Shown piece after piece: positions 18,088-26,698 of a stretch of DNA of 64,000 nucleotides. Source of the stretch: Chryseobacterium arachidis. GTDB taxonomy: Bacteria > Bacteroidota > Bacteroidia > Flavobacteriales > Weeksellaceae. Location of the stretch: assembly GCF_900129245.1 (NCBI RefSeq), contig NZ_FQUT01000012.1, positions 62,001-126,000 on the forward strand, read 5' to 3'. Position numbers and translations under genes: made by a program. Within the stretch, counting starts at the first letter, position 1; every line of letters begins with the position of its first letter. The notes under the pieces were generated by a model. That model was not told where the DNA came from, made no database searches, and was given only the letters and a program-made list of their open reading frames with translations.

Positions 18088-19248
18088 CTATCGGATAATC
18101 TTTAGTCTCCTTTCGTTTGTTACCTGAAATTTTAAATCCGTGATCTTCTCAAGGGTGTATAGCACACTTGAAAGTTTCTTCTGTCTGCTGATGGTTCCGT
18201 GGACGCTGACGTTAGGGATGTTGCTGTAATCGACATCAACATCATACCAGCGCTCCAGTTGTCGGAGCACCTCAACAAGTGGCGCTCCTTCAAACTGAAA
18301 CTCATTAGTGGTCCAGGCAGTAAAAATATCTGTATCAACAAATTCTGTGGTAAATTTGGATTGATTTAGTTTCCCCTGCTGACCAGGTTTTAATTTAATG
18401 GATGCTGTATTTTTTTCATTGCTTAGCTCTACGCTTCCGCTGATAAGCGTAGTTTTTGTAGTCTCTTCGTTGCTATAGGAATTGATATTGAACTTTGTTC
18501 CAAGTACCTTGACCCGTTGTCCTTTTGAAATAACAATAAAAGGCTTGTTTGCATTATGGGCAACTTCGAAATACCCCTCTCCTTTTAATTCAACAAGCCT
18601 TTCATCTGTGGTAAACTGTGTCGGAAATTTCAGCTCCGATTCTGCATTCAGCCATACCTTTGTTCCATCGGGAAGCGTTGTTTTATATTGCCCTTTTCTC
18701 GGAGTTGATAATGTTGCTGTTTGATTTGTGTTTTCTGAAATGGCTTTATCTCCCAGAAAAGATGTTCCGCTTTGATCTGTTGTTAAATCCTTACCGTTCA
18801 GCGCTACGGTCATTCCATTACCAAATGTCAATGTTGCCTGATCTTTGCCGGGATCAACATCAGTTGCCACCATCTCGACCGTTTCATTGGTAACATTTGT
18901 GGACTGATAATACCTATATAGTAACAAACTGAGCGAAAAGAAAAGCAATACCGCAGCAGCAGATGACCAAATAACAACACGCTTATAATTGGACTGGCTT
19001 TTCTCCAACCTGCCGTGCAATTTTTTTAGCCTTTCTTCTGTAGTAGAATTTAGTTTACCAAAATCAACAAGATTCTTTGCCAATATTTCGTTATCCACTA
19101 ATTCAAGGTAAACGGCTCTGTTGGCTTCACTCCGATCTATCCATATCTCTATCGTTTTCAGCTCCAAAGAAGTCAGCTCCTCACCTCTCACGTAGCTTGT
19201 TAGAAGGGGGATGATAAATTGTTGTTCAAAAATCCGTTGGTCTTCCAT
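18088..19248 (-). CDS. FecR family anti-sigma/sigma regulator
   Basis: The 386-residue protein has a cytoplasmic N-terminal region, one membrane helix (VVIWSSAAAVLLFFSLSLLL, about 85-105), a periplasmic FecR domain (YKTTLPDGTKVWLNAESELK, GEGYFEVAHNANKPFIV) and the C-terminal DUF4974 domain (PLVEVLRQLERWYDVDVDY). FecR relays the signal from the STN domain of the SusC receptor to the ECF sigma factor. It lies 71 bases after the sigma gene and 136 before SusC, in the standard order. Confidence 0.93.
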   Translation of the reverse strand: MEDQRIFEQQFIIPLLTSYVRGEELTSLELKTIEIWIDRSEANRAVYLELVDNEILAKNLVDFGKLNSTTEERLKKLHGRLEKSQSNYKRVVIWSSAAAVLLFFSLSLLLYRYYQSTNVTNETVEMVATDVDPGKDQATLTFGNGMTVALNGKDLTTDQSGTSFLGDKAISENTNQTATLSTPRKGQYKTTLPDGTKVWLNAESELKFPTQFTTDERLVELKGEGYFEVAHNANKPFIVISKGQRVKVLGTKFNINSYSNEETTKTTLISGSVELSNEKNTASIKLKPGQQGKLNQSKFTTEFVDTDIFTAWTTNEFQFEGAPLVEVLRQLERWYDVDVDYSNIPNVSVHGTISRQKKLSSVLYTLEKITDLKFQVTNERRLKIIR

Positions 19249-19319
19249 TGGTTTCTTTTAATATAGAAACCGAAAAGCTTGGTGCCTTGTCCAAAAGAAT
19301 TTGAAAAAAAATGAAAATT

Positions 19320-19904
19320 TTAGAAATAAAGTAATAAAAGTGCGATTCCCGCACCTGAAAGCCGTTTTTTTAAGATGGAAATTGCTCTCGCTTTTTGGCT
19401 GTTGATGGTACTAACACTGATGTCAAGTTCCTGTGAGACTTCTTTTGGAGTTTTACCCTCCATAAGCTGTTGCATAATGATCTTGCATTGTTCGGGAAGT
19501 AATTCAAGCGCCTGATATAATTCCTTATAAACTTCTGAAAGTACGATCTGGCTTAAAATATTGTTTTCGTCAGGCTCTTCAAAGTTTGCTGTGAAGCCTT
19601 CAACTCTTTTTAACCGCACCTTTTCTTTCTCAATTGCATTAAAGCAGGAATTTTTGGTGGATATATACAGAAAAGCTTTAATGCTGCTTAAGGATTCAAA
19701 CGATTCTTTCCGCTCGTAAAGCTTCAGGAACACATCAAGAACAATTTCCTGGGCATCAATCTGATCGTAATTTACTATAAGTCGGTTTGCAAAGAAAACC
19801 AATGAAGCATGGTGCAGGCGGAAAATCTTATCAAAAGCCATTCTATCACCGCTTTGAAAATCAGTGAGCAGTGCCCTTTCTTCGATCTCGTGGGTGGATT
19901 TCAT
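19320..19904 (-). CDS. ECF RNA polymerase sigma factor
   Basis: I chose the ATG at 19904 (MKSTHEIEERALLTDFQSGD), giving 194 residues; the open frame extends further up, but that part overlaps the divergent gene and looks untranslated. Region 2 is FDKIFRLHHASLVFFANRLI with the QEIVLDVFLKL helix. Region 4 is LPEQCKIIMQQLMEGKTPKEVSQELDISVSTINSQ. This is the ECF family that, with FecR, controls SusCD operons in Bacteroidota. It heads the minus-strand run and is divergent from the ABC-3C locus. Confidence 0.93.
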   Translation of the reverse strand: MKSTHEIEERALLTDFQSGDRMAFDKIFRLHHASLVFFANRLIVNYDQIDAQEIVLDVFLKLYERKESFESLSSIKAFLYISTKNSCFNAIEKEKVRLKRVEGFTANFEEPDENNILSQIVLSEVYKELYQALELLPEQCKIIMQQLMEGKTPKEVSQELDISVSTINSQKARAISILKKRLSGAGIALLLLYF

Positions 19905-19929
19905 AATCGGGCTAATGGTAATGCAAGAG

Positions 19930-19959
19930 TAAAGGTAGATAATATTTATATAATTCAAA
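19930..19959 (-). promoter_or_regulatory. Possible sigma-gene promoter
   Basis: On the minus strand TTTG (plus positions 19956-19959) is followed after 18 bases by TACCTTTA (plus 19930-19937), close to the Bacteroidota TTTG/TAnnTTTG promoter with one mismatch. It lies about 25 bases before the sigma start codon. Weak evidence. Confidence 0.3.
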
Positions 19960-20037
19960 AAATAAATAAAGTTTGCTGTGATGGATGAGATCCTATTTTT
20001 TATATTTACACTTGCCATTAGCCAAGAGCCTATATTA

Positions 20038-21111
20038 ATGTTAGATCTATTCGAAAATTTACCGGAAATACCTGAAGAAAAATTACATGCAAAGTTCAAA
20101 TTTTTAAAAGATAATCTCTTTCCAGAGAAAGCTATATTGTCCGGTTGGGTTAAAGGCTTTATTGACAAGGACAATAAGATTGTAGCGGAGTTTCAGGAAA
20201 GTTTTCATTCAAGTTTTTGGGAATTCTATCTCTTTGCTGTTTTCTCAGAATTGTGTTTGAAAGTAGACTTTTCACATTCCAGTCCTGATTTTATCATCTC
20301 TTCTCCCCAGCGGATATTGATCGAAGCTGTTGTGTCCAATATCAGAGATGGTGGCAGAGGAGAACATGACAGAAAAGATAGGGATATCTTATCCATGCTT
20401 GTTCCACAACATCTTGCAATAGATTTTAACGAAGTTCTGGATGAGGCAATCGTAAGGCATTCTAGTGCGATTATCAAAAAATGGAACAAGTATAAAACTG
20501 ATTATTCTGTGCTGGATCACGTCGCTGGTGATGAGCCTTATATTATCTCCCTTAGCTCCTATGCCGAGGTCAACTACGGAAGAGAATTTGTCTACCCAAT
20601 GATGGCACTCTTGTTTGGGCTTTATTATGACCCTATGGTGGATGATTATTTGCCGAGAAGTTCCATCAAAATGCCAGGGACTGAATCTGAAATTCCCCTT
20701 GGTCTATTCAGTAATTCAGCTTTAGAAGATGTTTCGGCGATATTGTTTTCCGCAACCACAACGCTGGGCAAGCTCACAGCCTTAGCCAATTCCGATAATG
20801 ATTCAGAGCAGCTCAATCACGTTGTTAATGTACGGCAGATCTCTGATGATCCATCCTATAGCATTAAAAGTGTTTCACCTACTGAACCGGAACATCTTTC
20901 CGATGGCCTGTTCTTATTTCATAATCCCTTTGCAAAAAATATAGTGGACAGGAACATGTTTGGGAATACGAATATTGTACAAATTTTTCTCGACGGGGAT
21001 CAATTCAGGTTTGAAGGAAAAAAAACACCTCTTTTTTCCAGATATAATGACATCGTCAAATTACCTGAAGAATTTTTAGCAAGCATTATTAGACGATTCA
21101 ATCGCCTTTAG
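20038..21111 (+). CDS. Putative PD-(D/E)XK-like protein of ABC-3C locus
   Basis: I chose the ATG at 20038 (MLDLFENLPEIPEE), giving 357 residues, because the earlier in-frame ATG would overlap the divergent promoter region. The segment FSHSSPDFIISSPQRILIEA (residues 78-97) has the look of a restriction-endonuclease core: Pro-Asp84 on one strand and Glu96-x-Val98 on the next, after a helix with Glu62. The lysine of the classical motif is not obvious. The rest is soluble and unknown. It is the first gene of a same-strand run with clear ABC-3C members, 124 bases before the next, so it may be an effector or a separate defence gene. Confidence 0.65.
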   Translation: MLDLFENLPEIPEEKLHAKFKFLKDNLFPEKAILSGWVKGFIDKDNKIVAEFQESFHSSFWEFYLFAVFSELCLKVDFSHSSPDFIISSPQRILIEAVVSNIRDGGRGEHDRKDRDILSMLVPQHLAIDFNEVLDEAIVRHSSAIIKKWNKYKTDYSVLDHVAGDEPYIISLSSYAEVNYGREFVYPMMALLFGLYYDPMVDDYLPRSSIKMPGTESEIPLGLFSNSALEDVSAILFSATTTLGKLTALANSDNDSEQLNHVVNVRQISDDPSYSIKSVSPTEPEHLSDGLFLFHNPFAKNIVDRNMFGNTNIVQIFLDGDQFRFEGKKTPLFSRYNDIVKLPEEFLASIIRRFNRL

Positions 21112-21235
21112 CTGAATAAAGCGATTTGATAGAAACATCAGTTATTACAGTAATTTTTTTAATTGAGGGTTGCATTTAAAGATTATAATTACTACTTTTC
21201 GACGAAATATAACCATATTAACTCTGTTTTATCAA

Positions 21236-22333
21236 GTGAAGCATCCTCTAAACGAAAGTCTCAGGACGCAGGTATTAGTTCTACCTGCCAAGTATGGAGA
21301 TTGTATAATCGTAAAAACATTTGACAGTCAAGAAAATCCGTTCAATATCGTTATTGATGGAGGAACTCCGGGAACTTTCGATGAAGTTCTCAGAAAAGAA
21401 CTCAAACTTATCCCAACAATCGGCATAATGATCTTAACCCATATCGACTATGATCATATCGGTGGACTCATAAAATATGTAAAGCATGCCCACTTTGATC
21501 CCGATCAAGTTAAAAGATACTGGTTTAATTCAAAAAATATAAAGTTTACATACGTTGGAGATAATATTCACAGCGGTCATGCCAAATCTTTTGAAGAACT
21601 TCTTATTGACAGAGGAAATATAAAGGATAAATGGGCAGAAGATATTATTGTAGGTAGTGAGGTGAAAATGCCTGAAGGCATTACTGTAGAAATTGTTTCT
21701 CCTTCAAAAGAAATCCTGGATGAACTATACTCGAAATGGCCGGACCTTAGTGAGGAGTATAACAAAAAATTGGAGGACCTTTCGATATCCGCTGTAAAAC
21801 CTTCACAGATATTACGAGGCTCATTGGAAGACCTTGCTAAAGCGGATGATACACCGGATAAAACTATCCTCGATGATTTATTTAACAGCTCTTCGATAGC
21901 ATTTGTCCTTAAAACTTTTGATATGTCCGTTCTATTTCTGGGAGATGCGCACCCCAATTTCATAGAAGAGACTTTGAGATCAAAAGGATATTCTGAAGAA
22001 AATAAACTGAAGGTGGATTTAGTAAAAATATCCCATCACGGTAGTAAAAACAATACCACAAATGCCCTCCTTGACTTGATTGAATGTGATAAATTCGTAA
22101 TTTCAACGAACGGTGGAAATTCAACACATACGCATCCTGACAGAGAAACAATCGCCAGGATAATTCACCATCCTGAAAGAATTAAATCTAAATACAGCAA
22201 GAAGCGAACAATATATTTGAACTACCCACTAGCCAGCATGGAACAGAAGGCCGGCGAATTTGTAAATGCTGCTGACCTGCTGTTAGGCAACTGGGAACTG
22301 ATTGATAATACTCGTGTTTTTGAAAATGAATGA
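21236..22333 (+). CDS. ComEC-like metallo-beta-lactamase-fold hydrolase
   Basis: The 365-residue form from the GTG at 21236 begins with the family-typical LPAKYGDCIIVKTF; a TTG at 21170 is an alternative but adds an atypical leader. Metal-binding motifs are complete: LTHIDYDHIGG (His69, Asp71, Asp73, His74), FLGDAH (Asp in the middle strand), ISHHGSKNNTT, and THTHPD near the end. These are the features of the metallohydrolase domain of ComEC-type proteins, which act on nucleic acids or nucleotides. It overlaps the next gene by 8 bases. In an ABC-3C setting it is a candidate effector. Confidence 0.85.
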   Translation: MKHPLNESLRTQVLVLPAKYGDCIIVKTFDSQENPFNIVIDGGTPGTFDEVLRKELKLIPTIGIMILTHIDYDHIGGLIKYVKHAHFDPDQVKRYWFNSKNIKFTYVGDNIHSGHAKSFEELLIDRGNIKDKWAEDIIVGSEVKMPEGITVEIVSPSKEILDELYSKWPDLSEEYNKKLEDLSISAVKPSQILRGSLEDLAKADDTPDKTILDDLFNSSSIAFVLKTFDMSVLFLGDAHPNFIEETLRSKGYSEENKLKVDLVKISHHGSKNNTTNALLDLIECDKFVISTNGGNSTHTHPDRETIARIIHHPERIKSKYSKKRTIYLNYPLASMEQKAGEFVNAADLLLGNWELIDNTRVFENE

Positions 22334-23435
22334 AGATGTAATTAATAAACTATGTGTGCGGATAACCCTCCATGTAGGTGGGAAAGTCGTTAGCTACGGT
22401 TCCGGTACACTGGTAAAGGGGAAAGATTGTTTTTATGTAGTAACGGCACATCATTGTATATATGGTGATAAAAATGCTTATCCTAATATACAGCCGGACC
22501 AAATAGTCTTCCAACGACAGCAAGCCTTTAATGCGCCATTTGAGGATATTGAAGTATTGGAGATAATTGGTTCGGATTTAAAAGAGGACTGGGCAGTTAT
22601 TAAGGTCAATCATGTGGATAACGATGGTACCCATCCTCATGTTTTAGCAACTGTTAATTTCAAACGGAACGATAAAATAATGTTTTCAGGGTTTCAGTTT
22701 GCGAACAAAAATGAATCCAGATCATTTAATAGTACTGTTCAAAATGGGATAGCCAGCGGTGAATTCCGCATTACTTTAGCCGACAAAGATACCTTTAAAG
22801 CAGGTAGAGATGATGCAAAAGGCTTGTCTGGCAGTGGTGCATTTCTAATTGATGGTCAGAACTTTCTACTGACAGGTATCTTAAAAAATGTGAAGGGAGA
22901 TGAAGCATTAAATGATGATATCAAATGTTGCTGCATGGAGAAAATCGTTCCGCTAATCGGTCTTGAATTATGTGAAGTCTTGAATGATCCAACGATCGAT
23001 ACTTTCGGAACTAAGAAGTTCGGTGAAATTATTATTACAGACAATCGAAATCTTATGGAGAAGATCTTGGCTGTTAATGCTGATTTTTCCGCTAGGATGA
23101 TGAAAAGATATCGTCAGCAGCTTGCGGTAGGAAAAGACGAATTGAAGGTGATTCCTGAACGTGAAATGAGCGCTATAAAATATCGTTTGTTCATTAAATG
23201 CCAGGAAGTACTTGACGATTTTGTTGCTGAGAATCGTGGCACAGTTTTGACTGAGAAACAGATTGAAGACCTCATCAAAGATTTTACCCACAGCGGAATT
23301 GAAATAATAGATATAAAATCCAAAAGGTATAACTATCCAATAATTGATGATGATCTGATGCGCAAGATCATTCTGGACTTGATCAACGAGTGTTATCTTT
23401 CATTTGACAAAGAAGGTTTATATGCAACAGAATAG
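22326..23435 (+). CDS. Trypsin-like serine protease with ABC-3C-type C-terminal domain
   Basis: I chose the ATG at 22326, which overlaps the stop of the hydrolase gene. Residues 1-200 of 369 form a trypsin-like domain with an apparent triad: His43 in VVTAHHCIYG, Asp88 in EDWAVIKV, and Ser168 in KGLSGSGAF. There is no signal peptide, so it acts inside the cell. Residues 210-369 form a helical region (RLFIKCQEVLDDFVAENRG) that resembles the C-terminal domain found on ABC-3C effectors, thought to dock to the other components. It overlaps the middle-component gene by 14 bases. A protease effector released on a threat signal is the simplest reading. Confidence 0.85.
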   Translation: MNEDVINKLCVRITLHVGGKVVSYGSGTLVKGKDCFYVVTAHHCIYGDKNAYPNIQPDQIVFQRQQAFNAPFEDIEVLEIIGSDLKEDWAVIKVNHVDNDGTHPHVLATVNFKRNDKIMFSGFQFANKNESRSFNSTVQNGIASGEFRITLADKDTFKAGRDDAKGLSGSGAFLIDGQNFLLTGILKNVKGDEALNDDIKCCCMEKIVPLIGLELCEVLNDPTIDTFGTKKFGEIIITDNRNLMEKILAVNADFSARMMKRYRQQLAVGKDELKVIPEREMSAIKYRLFIKCQEVLDDFVAENRGTVLTEKQIEDLIKDFTHSGIEIIDIKSKRYNYPIIDDDLMRKIILDLINECYLSFDKEGLYATE

Positions 23436-23928
23436 AAGCTCAGCAAAAAAAAGATTGATGTTCATCCAAAAGGAGGACTACAATTATTTGGCTTATAGTA
23501 CAATAATACTGTTGAAAGTTTTAGACTGTACAAACGAAGAAAAAAGATTTAGAGATTTTAGGAAAATTGCCTACCTGGTGGATTTTGTTAACGAGGGCGG
23601 AGAACCTAGCCTATTTGAAGAACAGCAGCTGGCCGATATCTATAACAAAGCACAGATAAAGAAAAAACTGCTTCATCATTTGATTATAGTTCTTAAAAAC
23701 AGGGAACTCATCAGTGTCTCAGTGAACAAATCATCACAGACAATCGATCTTTGGCTAAACAAAGAATTTATACCCGGAGACTTCTTTGACACAGAAATAT
23801 TTGAAAATGAGATAGCAAATGTCACAGAATTAAAGAGAGTCATGACGTTAAAGGTTAGAAGTATGCCGATAAAATCTTTAGTAAAAAAAATATTTGATGA
23901 TAATAATATACTTACGTGGGGAGTTTAA
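23422..23928 (+). CDS. ABC-3C system middle component
   Basis: The ATG at 23422 gives 168 residues. The sequence fits the small middle-component family of ABC-three-component systems, which has a compact helical/winged-helix-like fold (KIAYLVDFVN, LLHHLIIVLKNRELISV). It links the effector to the ABC ATPase. Coupling to both neighbours is tight, with a 14-base overlap upstream and 13 downstream. The family call rests on length, position and general sequence pattern; the individual fold is not proven. Confidence 0.8.
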   Translation: MQQNRSSAKKRLMFIQKEDYNYLAYSTIILLKVLDCTNEEKRFRDFRKIAYLVDFVNEGGEPSLFEEQQLADIYNKAQIKKKLLHHLIIVLKNRELISVSVNKSSQTIDLWLNKEFIPGDFFDTEIFENEIANVTELKRVMTLKVRSMPIKSLVKKIFDDNNILTWGV

Positions 23929-25841
23929 TTGTTAAAAAAGTAAAATATTCAGGTGAAAATTACTCTTACGAGTCTCCTGAATTAAAGAAAGGAATCAACA
24001 TCATTCTTGGTGATAATGGCTCTGGAAAGAGTACATTCAGTTATTTTATTGAATATGCGTTAGGTGGTAAAGTAAAGCCGTTTGATAACAATGATGAGGA
24101 GTCTCGCTATTCCTTAATTCTTGACGATACAAACAATTTTGTTCAGGTTGATATTCTTATAGATGATATCCCCTATTCTTTAAAAAGGTTTATAGGCATG
24201 CAAGACGTTTTTGTCAATGACGGAACAACAACAGTGGCCTATCCCATTAGTAGGCAATCTGCTCCATTCATTTTTTCGGACTGGTTGTTGGAAAAACTTA
24301 AAATACCCGTTTTCGAAATTTATCTAGGCGCAGCGCACTGGTTTTTTAATTTTAACGATCTTTTCAGATTGCTAAATTATGATCAGAATACTGAACCCAG
24401 GAAAATCTATAAATCTCCTGTAGCAGAAAACTTTATTGCTGACTCCATCATTATCAGAAAATCAATATTCGAAATTCTTCTTGGAATTTCATCTATTGAT
24501 TATTTTGAAAAATTAGAAAAATTAAAGCTCGCAACTAAAAAAAGGGATGTCGCAAAAGCCTTGTTCCAAAATTATGAATCGACTCATGAGAAGCCAGAGG
24601 ATATGGAATCCTTGGACAAGCGTCAATCAGAAATTAAAGCTGAAATCGCAAAATTGGAACAAGATAGACAAGCCTACCAAATTAAGGAAACCACAGTTGA
24701 TGATAAAATTGGGGAGTTAGCCGGGATACAGTCTATTCTCATTGATCTAGAACTAAAGACTTCTAAAGAAAGAATTTTGCTGAAATCATTGGAAAATGAA
24801 CAGATTAAGGTTGACCATGTACATCGCAATCTCCTTGATGAAATAGCACAAATTCAGAAGATTATTTTCACACATGAACGTCTTGATCTCTTTTCAATGG
24901 AAGTTTGCCCATTTTGTATGGATAAAAAGAAAAATAAGAAAGGTTACTGTATCTGTGGATCAAAATTCAAGGAAGATGATTATGAAAAGTTTGTCTACAA
25001 TGCGAGCGAGTATAAGGACATCCTTTCCCATCGGCAGAAAAGCATCGAAGCAATCACTCAGGCAAAGAAAGATTATGCATCGGACGTTCAGGAAGTGACA
25101 AAAAAAATAGAGAAAAATTCTAAACTTATCCAAGAATATACCGCGAAGCTTAAAATGGTAATAGAAACGGCTGAGTTTGCCGGAAGTACAACTGTTATTG
25201 ACGATTATAATAATCGGATACTTGTACTAAAAGAGCAATCACTGAAGTTAGATTATTCGCTAAAAACAAGCAAAGAATGGCAAAGGTTAAGTACTGACCT
25301 TGAGGAAAAAATTGCGGAACTGAAAAAAGCTCAAATTAAATATAATAAGACAAAAACCGAGTACGATATAAATAATGCAGCAACAATAGAGGCTTTCAAT
25401 ACAATATACAGCAAGTTATTAGCAAAATCCTCATATAAAAGTAAAGAAGCTCATATTGATGAAGATTACATGCCTTACATTGATAACCGTGAATACAAAG
25501 CTAATAGCAGTGACGTTCCAAAGAGATTGATGTATTATTTCACAATACTTTCCTTAGCGATGAAATTACCATCGGTAAAACACCCCAGATTCCTTCTGAT
25601 CGACACACCGGAAGCTTCAGGAATAGATACCGATCACTTAAACCAAAATCTTGAACTTTTAATAGATGCTCTCAAAATGGGAAGACAGGATGATGGAACT
25701 TTTAAAGATTTTCAGGTAATTCTTACTACAGGATACGGAAAATTTCCTCCTTCCTTTGAAAAATATGTTGTAGAACGATTTTCAGAAAAAGAAGGTAACT
25801 TTATTTTAAAGCCAAAGACGCCAGGTATTTCAAATGCATAA
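23916..25841 (+). CDS. ABC-3C system SMC/Rad50-like ATPase
   Basis: The 641-residue protein starts at a GTG inside the previous gene. It has Walker A (LGDNGSGKST, residues 31-40), two long coiled-coil arms (about 195-325 and 350-480) separated by a Rad50-type zinc-hook CPFC...CICG (about 331-348), and a Walker B strand RFLLIDTPEASG (about 557-568). SMC-like ATPases of this kind sense DNA ends or unusual nucleoprotein and drive the conflict response in ABC-3C systems. The terminator directly after it closes the operon. Confidence 0.88.
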   Translation: MGSLIVKKVKYSGENYSYESPELKKGINIILGDNGSGKSTFSYFIEYALGGKVKPFDNNDEESRYSLILDDTNNFVQVDILIDDIPYSLKRFIGMQDVFVNDGTTTVAYPISRQSAPFIFSDWLLEKLKIPVFEIYLGAAHWFFNFNDLFRLLNYDQNTEPRKIYKSPVAENFIADSIIIRKSIFEILLGISSIDYFEKLEKLKLATKKRDVAKALFQNYESTHEKPEDMESLDKRQSEIKAEIAKLEQDRQAYQIKETTVDDKIGELAGIQSILIDLELKTSKERILLKSLENEQIKVDHVHRNLLDEIAQIQKIIFTHERLDLFSMEVCPFCMDKKKNKKGYCICGSKFKEDDYEKFVYNASEYKDILSHRQKSIEAITQAKKDYASDVQEVTKKIEKNSKLIQEYTAKLKMVIETAEFAGSTTVIDDYNNRILVLKEQSLKLDYSLKTSKEWQRLSTDLEEKIAELKKAQIKYNKTKTEYDINNAATIEAFNTIYSKLLAKSSYKSKEAHIDEDYMPYIDNREYKANSSDVPKRLMYYFTILSLAMKLPSVKHPRFLLIDTPEASGIDTDHLNQNLELLIDALKMGRQDDGTFKDFQVILTTGYGKFPPSFEKYVVERFSEKEGNFILKPKTPGISNA

Positions 25842-25846
25842 AAATT

Positions 25847-25869
25847 AAAGCCTCTTTTTAAGGGGCTTT
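25847..25869. terminator. Intrinsic terminator after ABC-3C locus
   Basis: Stem AAAGCCTC/GGGGCTTT (25847-25854, 25862-25869; one mismatch or wobble pair) followed by AGTTTTT. It begins 6 bases after the ATPase stop codon and closes the five-gene run. Confidence 0.8.
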
Positions 25870-25941
25870 AGTTTTTCTATTATTCTTAGTTATAATTTTT
25901 TATAATGTATTAATACACAAAAATCATTAGAGACGTTAATT

Positions 25942-26568
25942 TTAGTAATTATTTTTTCCTGTTGCCGCTGTCAAAAAATCGATTTCATATTTCTGTTCAT
26001 TGACCACTTCTGAATAGAGATCCAATAGGTTTAAATTAACCTGATAGTGGGCTAATATCTGTCTGTTTTTAAGATGTATCTGACGTGTAAGTCGGGCAAT
26101 GTACCAGAACGCGATTGTAAACACCACAAATAGTATCTGTAGCGTAGTAATAGAGATATCATAAACCTGGTTCACCAATTTGTTCTGCAGATCAGCACGG
26201 ATTTCTTTTGTAGCTTTTGTTCTAATAATCTTTTGATCTGTTGCCGAAGTTTCTGACACCATTACCTCTGAATGGGTACCAAAATTATCATTGAGAAACT
26301 CTGTTACAACTTCATCATAATGCTCGTCAAAGTACCTGCGGTACTGATCTGGCGCCATAAAAGTACTGACCAATATCAAAAAGGCAAGTGACGCTAAGGA
26401 GATAAAAAATATTCTTTTAAGTACGTAATAGAAGTTATGGTACCAGCGAACCGGTTTTTGAGCTTTCATGTCGTCCAAGAGATTCTGAGCAGCCTGTATT
26501 TCTCTCTCAATATACATTCTGCTCTTTTTCTTAGCAGCTATAAAAGCGCTAATTTCAAGATTATTCAT
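25942..26568 (-). CDS. Membrane protein of unknown function
   Basis: The 208-residue protein has a helical, charged N-terminus, one membrane helix at about 52-72 (IFFISLASLAFLILVSTFM), a polar loop with SETSATDQKIIRT, a second membrane helix at about 142-162 (LQILFVVFTIAFWYIAR), and a helical tail. No family is recognised. It lies 130 bases downstream of the dnaE-like gene on the same strand, so it may be read through from that operon, but a functional link is uncertain. Confidence 0.55.
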   Translation of the reverse strand: MNNLEISAFIAAKKKSRMYIEREIQAAQNLLDDMKAQKPVRWYHNFYYVLKRIFFISLASLAFLILVSTFMAPDQYRRYFDEHYDEVVTEFLNDNFGTHSEVMVSETSATDQKIIRTKATKEIRADLQNKLVNQVYDISITTLQILFVVFTIAFWYIARLTRQIHLKNRQILAHYQVNLNLLDLYSEVVNEQKYEIDFLTAATGKNNY

Positions 26569-26698
26569 TGATGTTTATAGGTTATTAGCTTTTAACTATC
26601 TTCCGGGGTTTTAACCAGAGATAAACACCAAATTTATTAAAAAAAATGTTTTCCAGGTACGGAAAACCGTAATTATTAATTAAGGAAACATTGGTAAC

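Noticed and set aside
19905..20174. Upstream extension of the ECF sigma frame on the minus strand (90 more codons)
   Set aside because: The added residues lie over the divergent gene and its promoter region and have no sigma-family features; the family start is at 19904.
21170..21235. TTG start for the metallohydrolase
   Set aside because: The extra 22 residues are an unusual Ile/Thr/Arg leader absent from the family's usual start; the GTG at 21236 puts the conserved first strand near the N-terminus. This is not certain.
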